A stretch of 64,000 nt of DNA from Kordiimonadaceae bacterium (lineage in GTDB: Bacteria > Pseudomonadota > Alphaproteobacteria > Sphingomonadales > Kordiimonadaceae). A program made the position numbers and the translations under genes. The DNA is taken from contig JAEPQB010000001.1 in assembly GCA_017640725.1 (NCBI GenBank), forward strand, positions 310,001 through 374,000. The letters are read 5' to 3'. The notes beneath the pieces are model-generated. The model was not told the DNA's origin. It did no database searches and worked only from the letters and a program-made list of their open reading frames with translations. Shown here piece by piece: positions 1 through 12,292 of this stretch (the first letter of the stretch is position 1; the number at the start of each line of letters is the position of its first letter).

Positions 1-72
1 TGAAGCGCAAGGCGCCTTGAGTGACACTATTTGGAGTGGCTGCCTTGTTGGCGCCAATCGGGGGGAAAGATT

Positions 73-1335
73 ATGACACGATCGTCGGCACAACCACTGT
101 CGCGGCACACAATGGCTTACGTATTGGCCGGAGGGCGCGGCAGCCGCTTGAAAGAAATGACGGACAAGCGCGCGAAACCAGCTGTTTATTTTGGCGGCAA
201 AAGCAGGATTATCGATTTCGCGCTGTCCAACGCGATGAACTCCGGCATTCGTCGTATTGGCGTGGCGACACAATATAAAGCACATAGCCTAATTCGCCAT
301 ATGCAGCGCGGCTGGAACTTCTTCCGGGCCGAACGAAACGAGAGCTTTGACATTCTGCCCGCAAGCCAGCGTGTTTCTGAAACTCAGTGGTACGAAGGCA
401 CGGCGGACGCTGTGTATCAGAACATTGATATCATTGCCTCCTATGCTCCCAAATACATGGTCATTCTGGCCGGCGATCATGTCTATAAAATGGACTATGA
501 GCTGATGCTGGAGGAGCATGTAAACACCGGTGCCGACGTCACCATCGGCTGCCTGGAAGTAACACCAGAGGAAGCCAAAGGCTTTGGTGTGATGGGTGTT
601 GACGAAAAAGACCGGATAATCGATTTCCTAGAGAAACCTGCGGACCCGCCAACAATTCCGGGCAAACCCAACAAGTGTCTCGCCTCCATGGGCATTTATG
701 TTTTCAACACTGAGTTTTTGTTTGAAGAGTTGAAGCGTGACGCCGCTGACCCCAAGTCCGCCCGCGATTTTGGTAAAGATATCATCCCCCACATTGTGAA
801 GAACGGCTATGCCCATGCGCACCAGTTTACACGCTCTTGTGTGCGGGCCATCGCCGGCCATGAAGCTTACTGGCGCGATGTCGGCACGGTGGACAGTTAC
901 TGGGAAGCCAATCTGGACCTCACATCAATCGAGCCCGCGCTCAACCTCTACGACCAGGACTGGCCGATCTGGACCTACAGTGAAATTACGCCGCCCGCCA
1001 AGTTCGTGCATGACCAGGACGGTCGCCGCGGTGAAGCTATTAGCTCGCTGGTATCCGGTGGCTGCATCGTGTCTGGCGCCCATGTAGAGAATTGTCTGCT
1101 GTTCACGCGGGTTCATGCACATAGCTACAGTCACCTCGAAAACTCCGTGATCCAGCCTTACGTCACAATTGGCCGGGGTGCGCATCTGAAAAACGTGGTG
1201 GTTGACCGGGGTGTCGAAATCCCGCGCGGGCTTGTTGTTGGCGAAGACCCAGAGGAAGATGCACGCCGCTTCCGCCGAACAGACAAGGGTATTTGTCTGA
1301 TCACGCAAAATATGATCGACGCGCTGGAGGACTGA
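73..1335 (+). CDS. glgC: Glucose-1-phosphate adenylyltransferase (ADP-glucose pyrophosphorylase)
   Basis: Motifs [28 protein letters not shown] and [13 protein letters not shown], with a C-terminal left-handed beta-helix-like region. Followed directly by glgA. ATG at 73 preferred over the longer ORF start at 31. Confidence 0.95.
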   Translation: MTRSSAQPLSRHTMAYVLAGGRGSRLKEMTDKRAKPAVYFGGKSRIIDFALSNAMNSGIRRIGVATQYKAHSLIRHMQRGWNFFRAERNESFDILPASQRVSETQWYEGTADAVYQNIDIIASYAPKYMVILAGDHVYKMDYELMLEEHVNTGADVTIGCLEVTPEEAKGFGVMGVDEKDRIIDFLEKPADPPTIPGKPNKCLASMGIYVFNTEFLFEELKRDAADPKSARDFGKDIIPHIVKNGYAHAHQFTRSCVRAIAGHEAYWRDVGTVDSYWEANLDLTSIEPALNLYDQDWPIWTYSEITPPAKFVHDQDGRRGEAISSLVSGGCIVSGAHVENCLLFTRVHAHSYSHLENSVIQPYVTIGRGAHLKNVVVDRGVEIPRGLVVGEDPEEDARRFRRTDKGICLITQNMIDALED

Positions 1336-1336
1336 A

Positions 1337-2776
1337 TTGGCCGGTCCTAAACGCATACTTTTCGCAGGGTCTGAATGCTTTCCGCTGATTAAAACCGGTG
1401 GACTTGCCGATGTCATGGGGGCGTTGCCCCCAGCGCTCGATAGCCGTGGCCTTGAGGTTTTTACGCTCCTGCCTGGTTTTCCGGCGGTTAAGGCTGGCGT
1501 GAAGCGCGCGAAGAAAGTGGGCGTTCTTTCTGACATTGCTGGCGGAAGCGTCAATATCCTGAAAGGCAAAAGCCCGACGGGCCAAACCATTCTGGTTGCT
1601 GACGCGCCGCACCTGTTCGACATCGACGGCAACCCATACCTGGATGCAAATGGCAAAGACCGGGCAGATAACGGCATTCGTTACGCCGCTTTCTCCGAAA
1701 TTGCTGCCAAAGTTGCTTTGGGTCAGGCATTCAAATGGAAAGCCGATGTTGTACATGCCCACGACTGGCAAGCCGGGCTGGTCGCGGCCTATCTGTCCCT
1801 AACGGAAGGACCGACCCCAAAAACTGTGTTCACAATCCACAATTTGGCGTTTCAGGGGCAGTTTCCAAAGTCTTTGATGCGCAAAATCGGCTTGCCTGCA
1901 CAGATGTTTCATCAGGACGGTGTTGAGTTTTGGGACAAAATCAGTTTCCTGAAAGCAGGCATTATTTATAGCGATTTGGTTACCACAGTCAGCCCCACCT
2001 ATGCCCGAGAAATTCAAACGGAAGAAGGCGGCATGGGTCTTGGCGGCCTGCTGAAAAAGCTCAACCACAAGCTCCATGGTATCGCCAACGGCATAGATAC
2101 TGAGGTGTGGAATCCAGAGACAGACGATGCCTTGCCAAAACCCTTTTCGAAGAAAGCTGTAGCAGGGAAAAAAGCGGCGAAAAAATCACTGCTTCAGCAT
2201 TTTGGCCTATCCCATAAAGCCAAAGGGCCATTATTTGGTGTCATCAGCCGATTGACCGAGCAAAAGGGGCTTGATCTGGTCGCGGCGTCACTCCCGCACA
2301 TCGTCGGTAACGATGCACAGCTGGTGCTGTTGGGCTCGGGCGACAAGGATTTGGAAGCAGTATTTGAAGAGGCGGCCAGAAATCATCCGAACCATGTTGG
2401 CGCCTTCATTGGATATGATGAGCAACTGGCGCATCAGGTGCAAGCGGGAGCGGACGTCATATTGGTACCGTCGCGCTTTGAACCTTGCGGCCTGACGCAG
2501 CTTTGCGCCATGCGGTACGGCAGTGTGCCGCTTGTTGCGCGTGTTGGTGGTCTTGCCGACACAGTGATTGACGCCAGCACAGCAGCGCTGAAGCACAAAC
2601 AAGGCACAGGCATACAATTTTCACCGGCCGGGTTCGATCCTTTCATTGCAGGGCTTGACCGGGCGCTTCAGCTTTACCAAGATAAAAAAACGTGGGTCCA
2701 AATCCGTCGCAATGGCATGAGGGAGGATGTTAGCTGGGCTTTGCCCGCCGCCGCCTATCATGCCCTGTATCAGTAA
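1337..2776 (+). CDS. glgA: Glycogen synthase (ADP-glucose type, GT5)
   Basis: N-terminal ILFAGSECFPLIKTGGLADVMGALP, HAHDWQAGL, and C-terminal PSRFEPCGLTQLCAMRYGSVPLV. TTG start 1 nt after the glgC stop. Confidence 0.93.
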   Translation: MAGPKRILFAGSECFPLIKTGGLADVMGALPPALDSRGLEVFTLLPGFPAVKAGVKRAKKVGVLSDIAGGSVNILKGKSPTGQTILVADAPHLFDIDGNPYLDANGKDRADNGIRYAAFSEIAAKVALGQAFKWKADVVHAHDWQAGLVAAYLSLTEGPTPKTVFTIHNLAFQGQFPKSLMRKIGLPAQMFHQDGVEFWDKISFLKAGIIYSDLVTTVSPTYAREIQTEEGGMGLGGLLKKLNHKLHGIANGIDTEVWNPETDDALPKPFSKKAVAGKKAAKKSLLQHFGLSHKAKGPLFGVISRLTEQKGLDLVAASLPHIVGNDAQLVLLGSGDKDLEAVFEEAARNHPNHVGAFIGYDEQLAHQVQAGADVILVPSRFEPCGLTQLCAMRYGSVPLVARVGGLADTVIDASTAALKHKQGTGIQFSPAGFDPFIAGLDRALQLYQDKKTWVQIRRNGMREDVSWALPAAAYHALYQ

Positions 2777-2799
2777 CTGCTTAAGATTTGAGACCAATC

Positions 2800-5700
2800 A
2801 TGTCCGATCAATATGCCATCTGGCCCGGCAGGCCCTCGCCTCTTGGGAACCACACGTCCGATGACGGCGTCAATTTCGCGCTTTTCAGCAAGCATGCGGA
2901 AGCTGTCGAGCTTTGCCTGTTTTCGGATGATGGTTCACAGGAACTGGCGCGCCTCAAACTACCTGCGCGCACCGGTGATGTTTGGCACGGGTTTGTGCCG
3001 GGCCTGCAAGATGGTCAGCTGTATGGCTACCGGGTGTATGGCCCGTATGCGCCAGAAGAAGGCCACCGATTTAACGCCAACAAACTGCTGCTCGACCCCT
3101 ATGCGCGTATTCTGGAAGGCGAATTTGTCTTCGATGATGCACTGTTTGGGTTTTCGCGCGCCGCCCCAATTGCGGACCTGTCGTTTGACGCAAACGATAG
3201 CGCGCCTTTCATGCCCAAATGTGTGGTGGGCTCTGTACCAAAATCAAGCGCAAAAGCGCCTAAACCGGATGTCAGCTGGACAGAAACTGTTGTCTACGAA
3301 GCCCATGTAAAAGGCGCAACAATCGGACATACCGGCGTGCCCAAAAAAGTACGCGGCACGTTTGAGGGGCTCTCGTCCCCGAAAATGCTCGCTCACCTCA
3401 AGAAGCTGGGCGTCACAAGTATAGAGCTGTTGCCCGTGCAGGCGCATTTCAGTGAACCCCGTTTAACTGAAATGGGGCTCAGCAACTATTGGGGCTACAA
3501 CAGCATCGCCTTTTTTGCCCCTCATCCCAGCTTTATTGGCCCCGCTGGCCTGCAATCATTCCGCAAAATGGTCCGCGCCTTTCACAAAGCAGGCATCGAA
3601 GTCATTCTGGATGTGGTTTTCAACCATACGGCAGAAAGCTGGGAACTTGGCCCAACCCTGTCATTTCGGGGCATTGACAACGCCAGCTACTATCGGCTTG
3701 CCGAGGACAAGCGCTACTATTCGAATGAAACAGGCTGTGGCAATGCCCTGAATATGGATAACCCCTATGTGCTCCGCATGGTGATGGACTCTTTGCGCTA
3801 TTGGGTGCAGGAAATGGAAGTGGATGGCTTTCGGTTTGACCTTGCCACCACGCTCGCCCGCACTGGCGGCCAATACCAATCCGACAGCCCATTCCTGACA
3901 GCCATAGCCCAAGACCCTGTATTGTCGCAAACAAAGCTGATCGCAGAGCCATGGGATATTGGCCATGACGGCTATAAGCTGGGGGCATTCCCCTCTCAGT
4001 TTGCTGAATGGAACGACAAATACCGCGACACGGTGCGCCGATTTTGGCGCGGGGAGCGGTTTGTATTGCCAGCGCTGGCAGACGCCCTGTTGGGCTCTGC
4101 GGGCACCTTCGAACACAACAGCAGCGAAAGCTTCCGCTCCATCAACTATGTGGCGTCACATGACGGATTTACGCTCCATGACCTCGTCTCCTACAATGAC
4201 AGATACAATTGGGCAAACGGCGAAGAAAACCGCGATGGTCACAGCCATAACTTCAGCGATAATTGCGGCTCTGAAGGTCCGTCCGAAAATGCAGAAGTGC
4301 TTTTGCGTCGTCGCAAGCGGGCGCGCAACCTGCTGACAACCGTATTCGTCAGCCAAGGCATACCGATGATTTTGGCGGGTGACGAGTTTGGCAACAGCCA
4401 GCAGGGCAACAATAACGCCTACTGCCAGGACAATGACATTTCTTGGCTGGACTGGGCGGGCGCTGATACGAGTTTGGCAGAATTCACCACCGGCCTTGCT
4501 GAGCTTCGGAAAAGTCATCCGGTGCTGGCGCGTCCCAAATACCTGCATGGTCAGGACCGGGCAGAGAACGGCCTCAAGGATGTGACCTGGATCGCCGAAA
4601 CAGGCAACGAGTTGCAGCCAGACGAATGGCATCATGAACACCGGCACGCAATCGGCATGATGTTATGTTCAGACGCTGGAACATACTTGGATTCAAAGGG
4701 CGATCCCCAGAGCGGCGCCACACTGCTCATCATTTTCAATAATGGCTTCTCGGAGATCGATTTCCATTTGCCACTTGATGGCACCTGGGAGGTGCTATTG
4801 GACACGGCAAACGACCTGCCCTTCGCCAGCCGCAGTGTGGGCATGTCTTTGCAGGTGGCCGGTGAGAGCGCCTTGGTCCTTAAATCAGATGGCAAAGGCT
4901 TGAGCCGAACCAGAGTAGCGGACGGCGTTAGCGAACTCGCGACCCATTACGGGGTCGTGGACGGCTTTTTTGATCTTTCCGGCAAAAACCATATCGCAAG
5001 CCAGGAAACCAAGCGCGCGCTTTTGGAAGCGATGGGACTGGACCTTTCGACAAGCGAGGGTTTGGATGCAGCGCTCAAGCTGAAGCATAAGGAAGAAACA
5101 GCCACACTGCCGCCGACGATGGTCATGATCAAAGGCGCGGACATGGCAATGCCGGTTCAGCTGCCAGCCGACCTTTCTGCGACGGAAGCTGAATGGGTCA
5201 TCTTGCTTGAGAGTGGTGAGCGGATCAAAGGCACCTCTTCACTGGTGCCCGCGGGTGTCGCACATGGGCGTGGTGGTGATGCGTATCGCAGCTATACATG
5301 CATTCTGCCGCCTGATATTCCGCTTGGATACCATCGCTTTTTGCTGAAGGCACCGTTTGAGGCAGACTGCCATCTGATTTACGCGCCGGAAAAAGCAGAA
5401 TCTTTGCGCCACGCGGGCAAACAATGGGGCCTGATGGTGCCGCTCTATGGCCTCAAGTCAGACAAAAACCTGGGCATTGGCGATTTTGACGACCTGGCCA
5501 CGGTGGCCGAGTTTGCAGCGTCTCAAGGGGCAAGCTTCATCGGCCTCAACCCGGTTCATGCGCTGTTCCCAAAAGCGGCACAGAACAGAAGCCCCTATTC
5601 TCCTTCAAGCCGCACATTCATCAATGTTCTGCATATTGCGCCGCACCTTATTCCCGAACTGACGGACGGCGAAAACGGACGCGCCTTCATAGAAAAGCTG

Positions 5701-7071
5701 ATTGAAAGCCCAGAGGCTCAAGCGGCCCGCAGCGCAGAGCTTGTTGATTATGAAACTGTCATAAAGCTCAAGTTCGAAGCTTACCGCGGAGCCTTCCGCA
5801 TTTTGGATGGTCTACCAGAAGGGCATCTCAGAAAAATCGCCTTCACATCTTACTGCGCCGACAAGGGTGAGCCCCTTTATAAGCATGCACTATTTGACGT
5901 GTTGTCAGAGCATTTCCTGGCGCAAGACCCAGACCTGATGCTGTGGCAACAATGGCCCACTGTGTACCAGGACCATGCTTCTGAGGAAGTGAAGTCTTTC
6001 GCGGAAGATCATGCTGATCATATCCGTTTCTATATGTATTTACAGTGGATTGCAGATACCCAGCTCGCAGCGGCACAGTCCCGCGCCAAGTCTGCTGGCA
6101 TGAGTGTTGGCATTTATCTGGACCTTGCCGTTGGCATGGTGCCGGGGGGCGCCGAAACCTGGGGTGGCTTCAAAACGGTAGCAAACGGCGTCAGCCTGGG
6201 TGCGCCGCCAGATGCAGCAAGCCCGGCCGGTCAGGTTTGGGATCTGGCCCCTTTGAATCCACACCGCCTGGCAGAAACAGGGTTCCGGCACTTTGTGATG
6301 ACGGTGCGCTCGATCATGGCTCAGTCGGGCCTTGTGCGGATCGATCATATATTGGGTATTAACCGCAGTTATTGGGTACCAACGGACGGCGAAACGCCAG
6401 GCGCCTATGTGAACTATCCACTGGAAGACCTTATCGCAATCATCGCCCTTGAGAGCGAACGTGTGGGCTGCGCAGTTATCGGTGAGGACCTTGGCACAGT
6501 GCCGGAAGGCCTGAGGCCTAAGCTCAACGGGGCCAACATTTTTGGCTGCGCCCTGATGTATTTCGAACAAGACGAAAATGGCCATTTCATTGAGCCACAG
6601 GATTACCGGGCCAGTGCGCTCGCGTCGATCAGCAACCATGACTTCCCCACACTTGCCGGATACTGGCGCGGTGAAGACTTTGCCTGGCGGCGCGATCTCG
6701 GCATTGGTGATGACCCGGAGCAGCTCGCCGCCGACGAAGGCAAGCGCTATGCTGACAAATGTGCGCTGCTTCGCATGCTGAAACAGTATGGACTTCTGCC
6801 CATCGGGATGAACCCCGAAGAGCCGCCAGAAGAAATGACTGAGGAGCTGTCTATTGCATTGCATGAGCTGCTCGGCTCAACCCGGTCGCTTGTCGCCGCT
6901 TGCCAGCTTGAAGACCTGTTGGGGCTAACCGGGCAGCCTAATGTGCCCGGCACCAGGCATGAGCAACCCAATTGGCAGCGCAAAATTCCGATTAATGTCG
7001 GCAAACTGTCAGAAAACGAGGGCATTGTGCGCCACATGCAGGCACTGCATGATGCTCGAAGAACTGGATAG
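2800..7071 (+). CDS. Bifunctional glycogen debranching enzyme (GlgX-like, GH13) / 4-alpha-glucanotransferase (MalQ-like, GH77) fusion
   Basis: Single ORF of about 1423 aa. The N-terminal ~700 aa carry GlgX motifs (DVVFNHTAE, DGFRFDLATTLAR, LIAEPWDIG, NYVASHDGFTLHDLVSYN). The C-terminal ~720 aa carry MalQ motifs (YGLKSDKNLGIGDF, VRIDHILGINRSYWVP, VIGEDLGTVPEGL, SNHDFPTLAGYW). Junction near nt 4900. Confidence 0.92.
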   Translation: MSDQYAIWPGRPSPLGNHTSDDGVNFALFSKHAEAVELCLFSDDGSQELARLKLPARTGDVWHGFVPGLQDGQLYGYRVYGPYAPEEGHRFNANKLLLDPYARILEGEFVFDDALFGFSRAAPIADLSFDANDSAPFMPKCVVGSVPKSSAKAPKPDVSWTETVVYEAHVKGATIGHTGVPKKVRGTFEGLSSPKMLAHLKKLGVTSIELLPVQAHFSEPRLTEMGLSNYWGYNSIAFFAPHPSFIGPAGLQSFRKMVRAFHKAGIEVILDVVFNHTAESWELGPTLSFRGIDNASYYRLAEDKRYYSNETGCGNALNMDNPYVLRMVMDSLRYWVQEMEVDGFRFDLATTLARTGGQYQSDSPFLTAIAQDPVLSQTKLIAEPWDIGHDGYKLGAFPSQFAEWNDKYRDTVRRFWRGERFVLPALADALLGSAGTFEHNSSESFRSINYVASHDGFTLHDLVSYNDRYNWANGEENRDGHSHNFSDNCGSEGPSENAEVLLRRRKRARNLLTTVFVSQGIPMILAGDEFGNSQQGNNNAYCQDNDISWLDWAGADTSLAEFTTGLAELRKSHPVLARPKYLHGQDRAENGLKDVTWIAETGNELQPDEWHHEHRHAIGMMLCSDAGTYLDSKGDPQSGATLLIIFNNGFSEIDFHLPLDGTWEVLLDTANDLPFASRSVGMSLQVAGESALVLKSDGKGLSRTRVADGVSELATHYGVVDGFFDLSGKNHIASQETKRALLEAMGLDLSTSEGLDAALKLKHKEETATLPPTMVMIKGADMAMPVQLPADLSATEAEWVILLESGERIKGTSSLVPAGVAHGRGGDAYRSYTCILPPDIPLGYHRFLLKAPFEADCHLIYAPEKAESLRHAGKQWGLMVPLYGLKSDKNLGIGDFDDLATVAEFAASQGASFIGLNPVHALFPKAAQNRSPYSPSSRTFINVLHIAPHLIPELTDGENGRAFIEKLIESPEAQAARSAELVDYETVIKLKFEAYRGAFRILDGLPEGHLRKIAFTSYCADKGEPLYKHALFDVLSEHFLAQDPDLMLWQQWPTVYQDHASEEVKSFAEDHADHIRFYMYLQWIADTQLAAAQSRAKSAGMSVGIYLDLAVGMVPGGAETWGGFKTVANGVSLGAPPDAASPAGQVWDLAPLNPHRLAETGFRHFVMTVRSIMAQSGLVRIDHILGINRSYWVPTDGETPGAYVNYPLEDLIAIIALESERVGCAVIGEDLGTVPEGLRPKLNGANIFGCALMYFEQDENGHFIEPQDYRASALASISNHDFPTLAGYWRGEDFAWRRDLGIGDDPEQLAADEGKRYADKCALLRMLKQYGLLPIGMNPEEPPEEMTEELSIALHELLGSTRSLVAACQLEDLLGLTGQPNVPGTRHEQPNWQRKIPINVGKLSENEGIVRHMQALHDARRTG

Positions 7072-8715
<1,644 letters not shown>

Positions 8716-8781
8716 ACCCGCCCTGACAAACGCGCGCAATTAAACTATAGTGCCCTTCTGCATCAGATTTGGGAGGGTCTT

Positions 8782-10806
8782 ATGAAACGAATTCTATGTG
8801 CAGCGATCGCTGCAATTGCTCTGCTTGCCACGTCCGTGTCAGCGGCAGATACCATCACGCCAGAAATGTACATGAACTGGGAGCGGGTCAACGATGCGCA
8901 GCTCTCGCCTGACGGCAGTCAGGTCGCCTACGTTCGCTCGCGTGTGGATGAAATGAATGACCGCTGGCAGTCAGAAATCTGGCTGATGAACGCGGACGGT
9001 AGCAAGAACCGCTTTTTGGTCAAAGGCTCTGGCCTGCGCTGGTCACCTGCTGGCGATCGTATTGCATATGTTGCGCAAGCAGACGATGACACCCGTCAGG
9101 TTTTTGTGCGCTGGATGGATGACGAAGGCGCTGTGAGCCAGCTCACCCACGTTCAAAACGCACCGCGCATGATCAGATGGGCGCCAGATGGATCTGCAAT
9201 CGCGTTCCGCGCGCGCGTGCCGGCAAAAAGCGACTGGGCCATCAAAATCGCAGCCCCGCCGAAAGGTGCCAAGTGGCAGAAGAATGCCACCGTTATTGAC
9301 GACCTGCACTACCGGCAGGACCGTGTTGGCATGATTGCGGGATACGACCATTTGTTTATGGTGCCGTCTGAGGGTGGCACAGCCCGCCAGCTCACCAGTG
9401 GCAAGTGGCACACAGTGTCGCGTTTCTCCGGCATGATTGGCAACGCGCCTTTTGCTTTCACACCAGATAGTGCGTCGATCATTTTTGATGGCAATGGCCC
9501 TGGCGGTGACCCAGACGAAACGCAAAGCACGTCGAACATTCACAAATTGGATATTGCGAGCGGCGAAATCACGCAGTTAACGCAAGAGTTTGGTTATTGG
9601 GCAAACCCAGCCGTGAGCCCAAATGGTGAAACCATTGTCTATTCTGGCAAGTCTGACATCGCGTCCACCTATGGACGCGACCAAGTCCGCGCCATTGGAA
9701 CAGACGGCTCCAATGAGCGCCTAATCAATGATGATCTGCCAGCAGGTGCTGGCGGCTTCATGTTTAGCCGCCGCAATGACCGGGTCTATTTCTCGGTGCG
9801 CACGGAAGGCGACATCCAGATCATGCGGCTCCGCTTGAATGGCCGCATCGAGGCCATCACCGAAGGCATGCATCAGGTCACCATGACCAGCATGACCGAA
9901 GCCGGTGTTTTTGTTGGCCGTTACCGCGACCCGGACACCGACTTTAACCTGGTGATTGGCGACGTGTCAGACGGTGAAATCACACAACTCACTGACCTGA
10001 ACGCAGATGTCATGGCAGGCATCACACCAGGTGCCGTTGAAGAAATCTGGTACGACAGCAGCGACGACACCCGTGTTCAGGGCTGGGTGATGACACCGCC
10101 TGACTTCGATGCCAGCAAAAAATACCCGCTTCTTTTGTACATCCACGGCGGGCCGCACGGCATGTACGGCGTGAACTTCAACTTCCTTTGGCAGGCGCTC
10201 GCAGCCCGGGGGTACGTGGTGGTTTATACAAACCCGCGCGGTTCGGTTGGGTATGGCTCTGATTTCGCCAATGCAATCGACAACCGCTATCCCGGTCGCC
10301 GCGATTTTGATGACCTGATGGCGGGCGTCGATACTGTGGTTGGTCGTGGCATCATCGACGAAAGCCAGATGTATGTGGCGGGCTGCTCGGGTGGCGGTGT
10401 GCTCACCACCTGGACTGTAGGTAATACCGAGCGGTTCGCGGGTGCGGCAGCCTTGTGCCCGGTTATCAACTGGATCAGCTTCGCCGGCACCGCCGACATC
10501 GTGAGCTGGGGCTACAAGCGTTTTCGCACACCTTGGTGGGAAGACCCGGACCTGTGGATCAAACACAGCCCGCTTGCGCGCGCACCGTATATCAAAACAC
10601 CCACGCTCTTTATGACTGGTGACAAAGACTTGCGCACCCCGCTCGCGCAGGCCGAAGAGATGTACTCTGCACTGAAGGTGCTCGGCACACCGACAAAACT
10701 GGTTGTAATCCACGGCGAGTATCACGGCACTACCAGCATTCCATCCAACATGCTGCGAACCGTTGAAATCCTCGACAAATGGTTCAAGCAGTGGAAAAAG
10801 GAATAG
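8782..10806 (+). CDS. Secreted S9 family (prolyl oligopeptidase-like) peptidase
   Basis: Signal peptide MKRILCAAIAAIALLATSVSAA, beta-propeller-like N-terminal region, C-terminal alpha/beta hydrolase with HGGPHGMYG and the GCSGGG nucleophile region. Confidence 0.85.
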   Translation: MKRILCAAIAAIALLATSVSAADTITPEMYMNWERVNDAQLSPDGSQVAYVRSRVDEMNDRWQSEIWLMNADGSKNRFLVKGSGLRWSPAGDRIAYVAQADDDTRQVFVRWMDDEGAVSQLTHVQNAPRMIRWAPDGSAIAFRARVPAKSDWAIKIAAPPKGAKWQKNATVIDDLHYRQDRVGMIAGYDHLFMVPSEGGTARQLTSGKWHTVSRFSGMIGNAPFAFTPDSASIIFDGNGPGGDPDETQSTSNIHKLDIASGEITQLTQEFGYWANPAVSPNGETIVYSGKSDIASTYGRDQVRAIGTDGSNERLINDDLPAGAGGFMFSRRNDRVYFSVRTEGDIQIMRLRLNGRIEAITEGMHQVTMTSMTEAGVFVGRYRDPDTDFNLVIGDVSDGEITQLTDLNADVMAGITPGAVEEIWYDSSDDTRVQGWVMTPPDFDASKKYPLLLYIHGGPHGMYGVNFNFLWQALAARGYVVVYTNPRGSVGYGSDFANAIDNRYPGRRDFDDLMAGVDTVVGRGIIDESQMYVAGCSGGGVLTTWTVGNTERFAGAAALCPVINWISFAGTADIVSWGYKRFRTPWWEDPDLWIKHSPLARAPYIKTPTLFMTGDKDLRTPLAQAEEMYSALKVLGTPTKLVVIHGEYHGTTSIPSNMLRTVEILDKWFKQWKKE

Positions 10807-10815
10807 GCGTTTGCC

Positions 10816-11268
10816 TCAGTAGTCCTTGTAAGGGGCGGCTGCGGCCGCCTTTTTCATGCGCTGTGCGTCGATATAGCGGCGGGCGCCCATGAAGCCACCC
10901 AAGGCAACAACACAGCTGACAACGGCTCCCCAAACAAGGTCAACTGCCAACACAATGAAGGGCCAGCCCTGCAGGGTGGCATAATTGGTCAAATCATAGG
11001 TGCCGTAAGCTACAAGGCCCAGAACCGCGCCGTTCAGCCCGGCTTTCTTCCTGTTGTTTCTAAGGGCTGCAGGCACACTCACCAAATAAACAATGCCCGC
11101 GACATAGAGGAAATAGAAAACAAATGCGGCAGGCCAGATGATCTGTTCCCGCATTATATAACCGAGATGCTCCGCATAAAAATCACTCGCGACAAACGCA
11201 AGCCAAATACCATCCAAAATGGCAAACGCGATAAAGGCCTCTAGATAGGCGCGACCAAAAAGCTTCAT
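10816..11268 (-). CDS. DUF2177-like small integral membrane protein
   Basis: 150 aa with four predicted hydrophobic segments. AYLEAFIAFAILDGIWLAFVASDFY and VAYGTYDLTNYATLQGWP resemble the DUF2177 family. Confidence 0.7.
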   Translation of the reverse strand: MKLFGRAYLEAFIAFAILDGIWLAFVASDFYAEHLGYIMREQIIWPAAFVFYFLYVAGIVYLVSVPAALRNNRKKAGLNGAVLGLVAYGTYDLTNYATLQGWPFIVLAVDLVWGAVVSCVVALGGFMGARRYIDAQRMKKAAAAAPYKDY

Positions 11269-11395
11269 GATGTCCTCCTGATATCGCCCTTTAAACGATC
11301 ACAAATTGCAGGCGGATTAAATTGGGGCTTCAATTGGCGGCACTCCCGCGTTAAACGATCACAGAAATTGATCCCAATTCAGGAATAGCACACTC

Positions 11396-12292
11396 ATGAC
11401 CAACTCTCCAAAGTTTGCGCTGGCCCTTCACGGCGGTGCCGGTGCGCAAAAAGGCCGTTCATACGACCGCGCAGAAGCGCATCTCGCAAGTATTGCAGCC
11501 GAGGGTGAGACAATGCTCAAAGACGGTGCAAGCGCTGTTGATGTCGTGGAAGCCATGGTGCGGGAAATGGAGGCATCAGGCCTTTATGTCGCTGGCCGAG
11601 GGTCGGCACCAAACAGCGCTGGGTATGTTGAACTGGATGCCGCGATCATGGACGGCACTGGCCGCAATGCAGGCGCCGTTGCCGCTATCCGGGACGTGAA
11701 GCACCCAATCAGCGCCGCACGCGCCCTGATGGACGAGACACCCTATGTGATGCTTGCGGGTGAAGGCGCAACCAAATTTGCCGCCAAACAGGGACTGGAA
11801 AGCGTCGTCGACCCTGACGACTATTATACTCTGCCTGACGGCACCACTGAGGAAGACACACAAACGGAAACACTGGCACATGGCACCGTGGGCGCTGTTG
11901 CGCTGGATATTCACGGTGGCTTGGCTGCAGCGACATCAACAGGTGGTGTTTTTGGCAAACCCGAAGGCCGGTTGGGCGATACACCGATCAATGGCATTGG
12001 CAACTGGGCCGACAGTGAGGTCGCGGTTTCCTGCACAGGTGTTGGTGAATATTTCATTCTGTCTGGCGGTGCCGGACTAGTCGCAAACGCGACAAAACTC
12101 GCTGGCGACAGCCTTGAAGATGCCGCCTGGCGCATGCTCGATGATGTAAAGTCCCTAAACGGGGACGGCGGTGTGATTGCGGTCAACAAAGCGGGTGAGA
12201 TTGTGATGGCGTACAACTCGGACGGTATGAAGCGCGCTAGTGTTTCCTCTGTCGCGCCTGTTGTGGCCACCACATTTGCACCCTGCCGCTAG
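11396..12292 (+). CDS. iaaA: Isoaspartyl peptidase / L-asparaginase (Ntn-hydrolase), probably acting on cyanophycin-derived dipeptides
   Basis: [15 protein letters not shown]-terminus, nucleophile region [22 protein letters not shown], located in a cyanophycin gene cluster. Confidence 0.9.
   Translation: MTNSPKFALALHGGAGAQKGRSYDRAEAHLASIAAEGETMLKDGASAVDVVEAMVREMEASGLYVAGRGSAPNSAGYVELDAAIMDGTGRNAGAVAAIRDVKHPISAARALMDETPYVMLAGEGATKFAAKQGLESVVDPDDYYTLPDGTTEEDTQTETLAHGTVGAVALDIHGGLAAATSTGGVFGKPEGRLGDTPINGIGNWADSEVAVSCTGVGEYFILSGGAGLVANATKLAGDSLEDAAWRMLDDVKSLNGDGGVIAVNKAGEIVMAYNSDGMKRASVSSVAPVVATTFAPCR

Noticed and set aside
925-1677. 250-aa minus-strand ORF spanning the glgC/glgA junction
   Set aside because: Antisense to two strongly supported genes.
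6040-6864. 274-aa minus-strand ORF
   Set aside because: Antisense to the MalQ half of the fusion, which has intact catalytic motifs.
9967-10725. 252-aa minus-strand ORF
   Set aside because: Antisense to the S9 peptidase catalytic domain.
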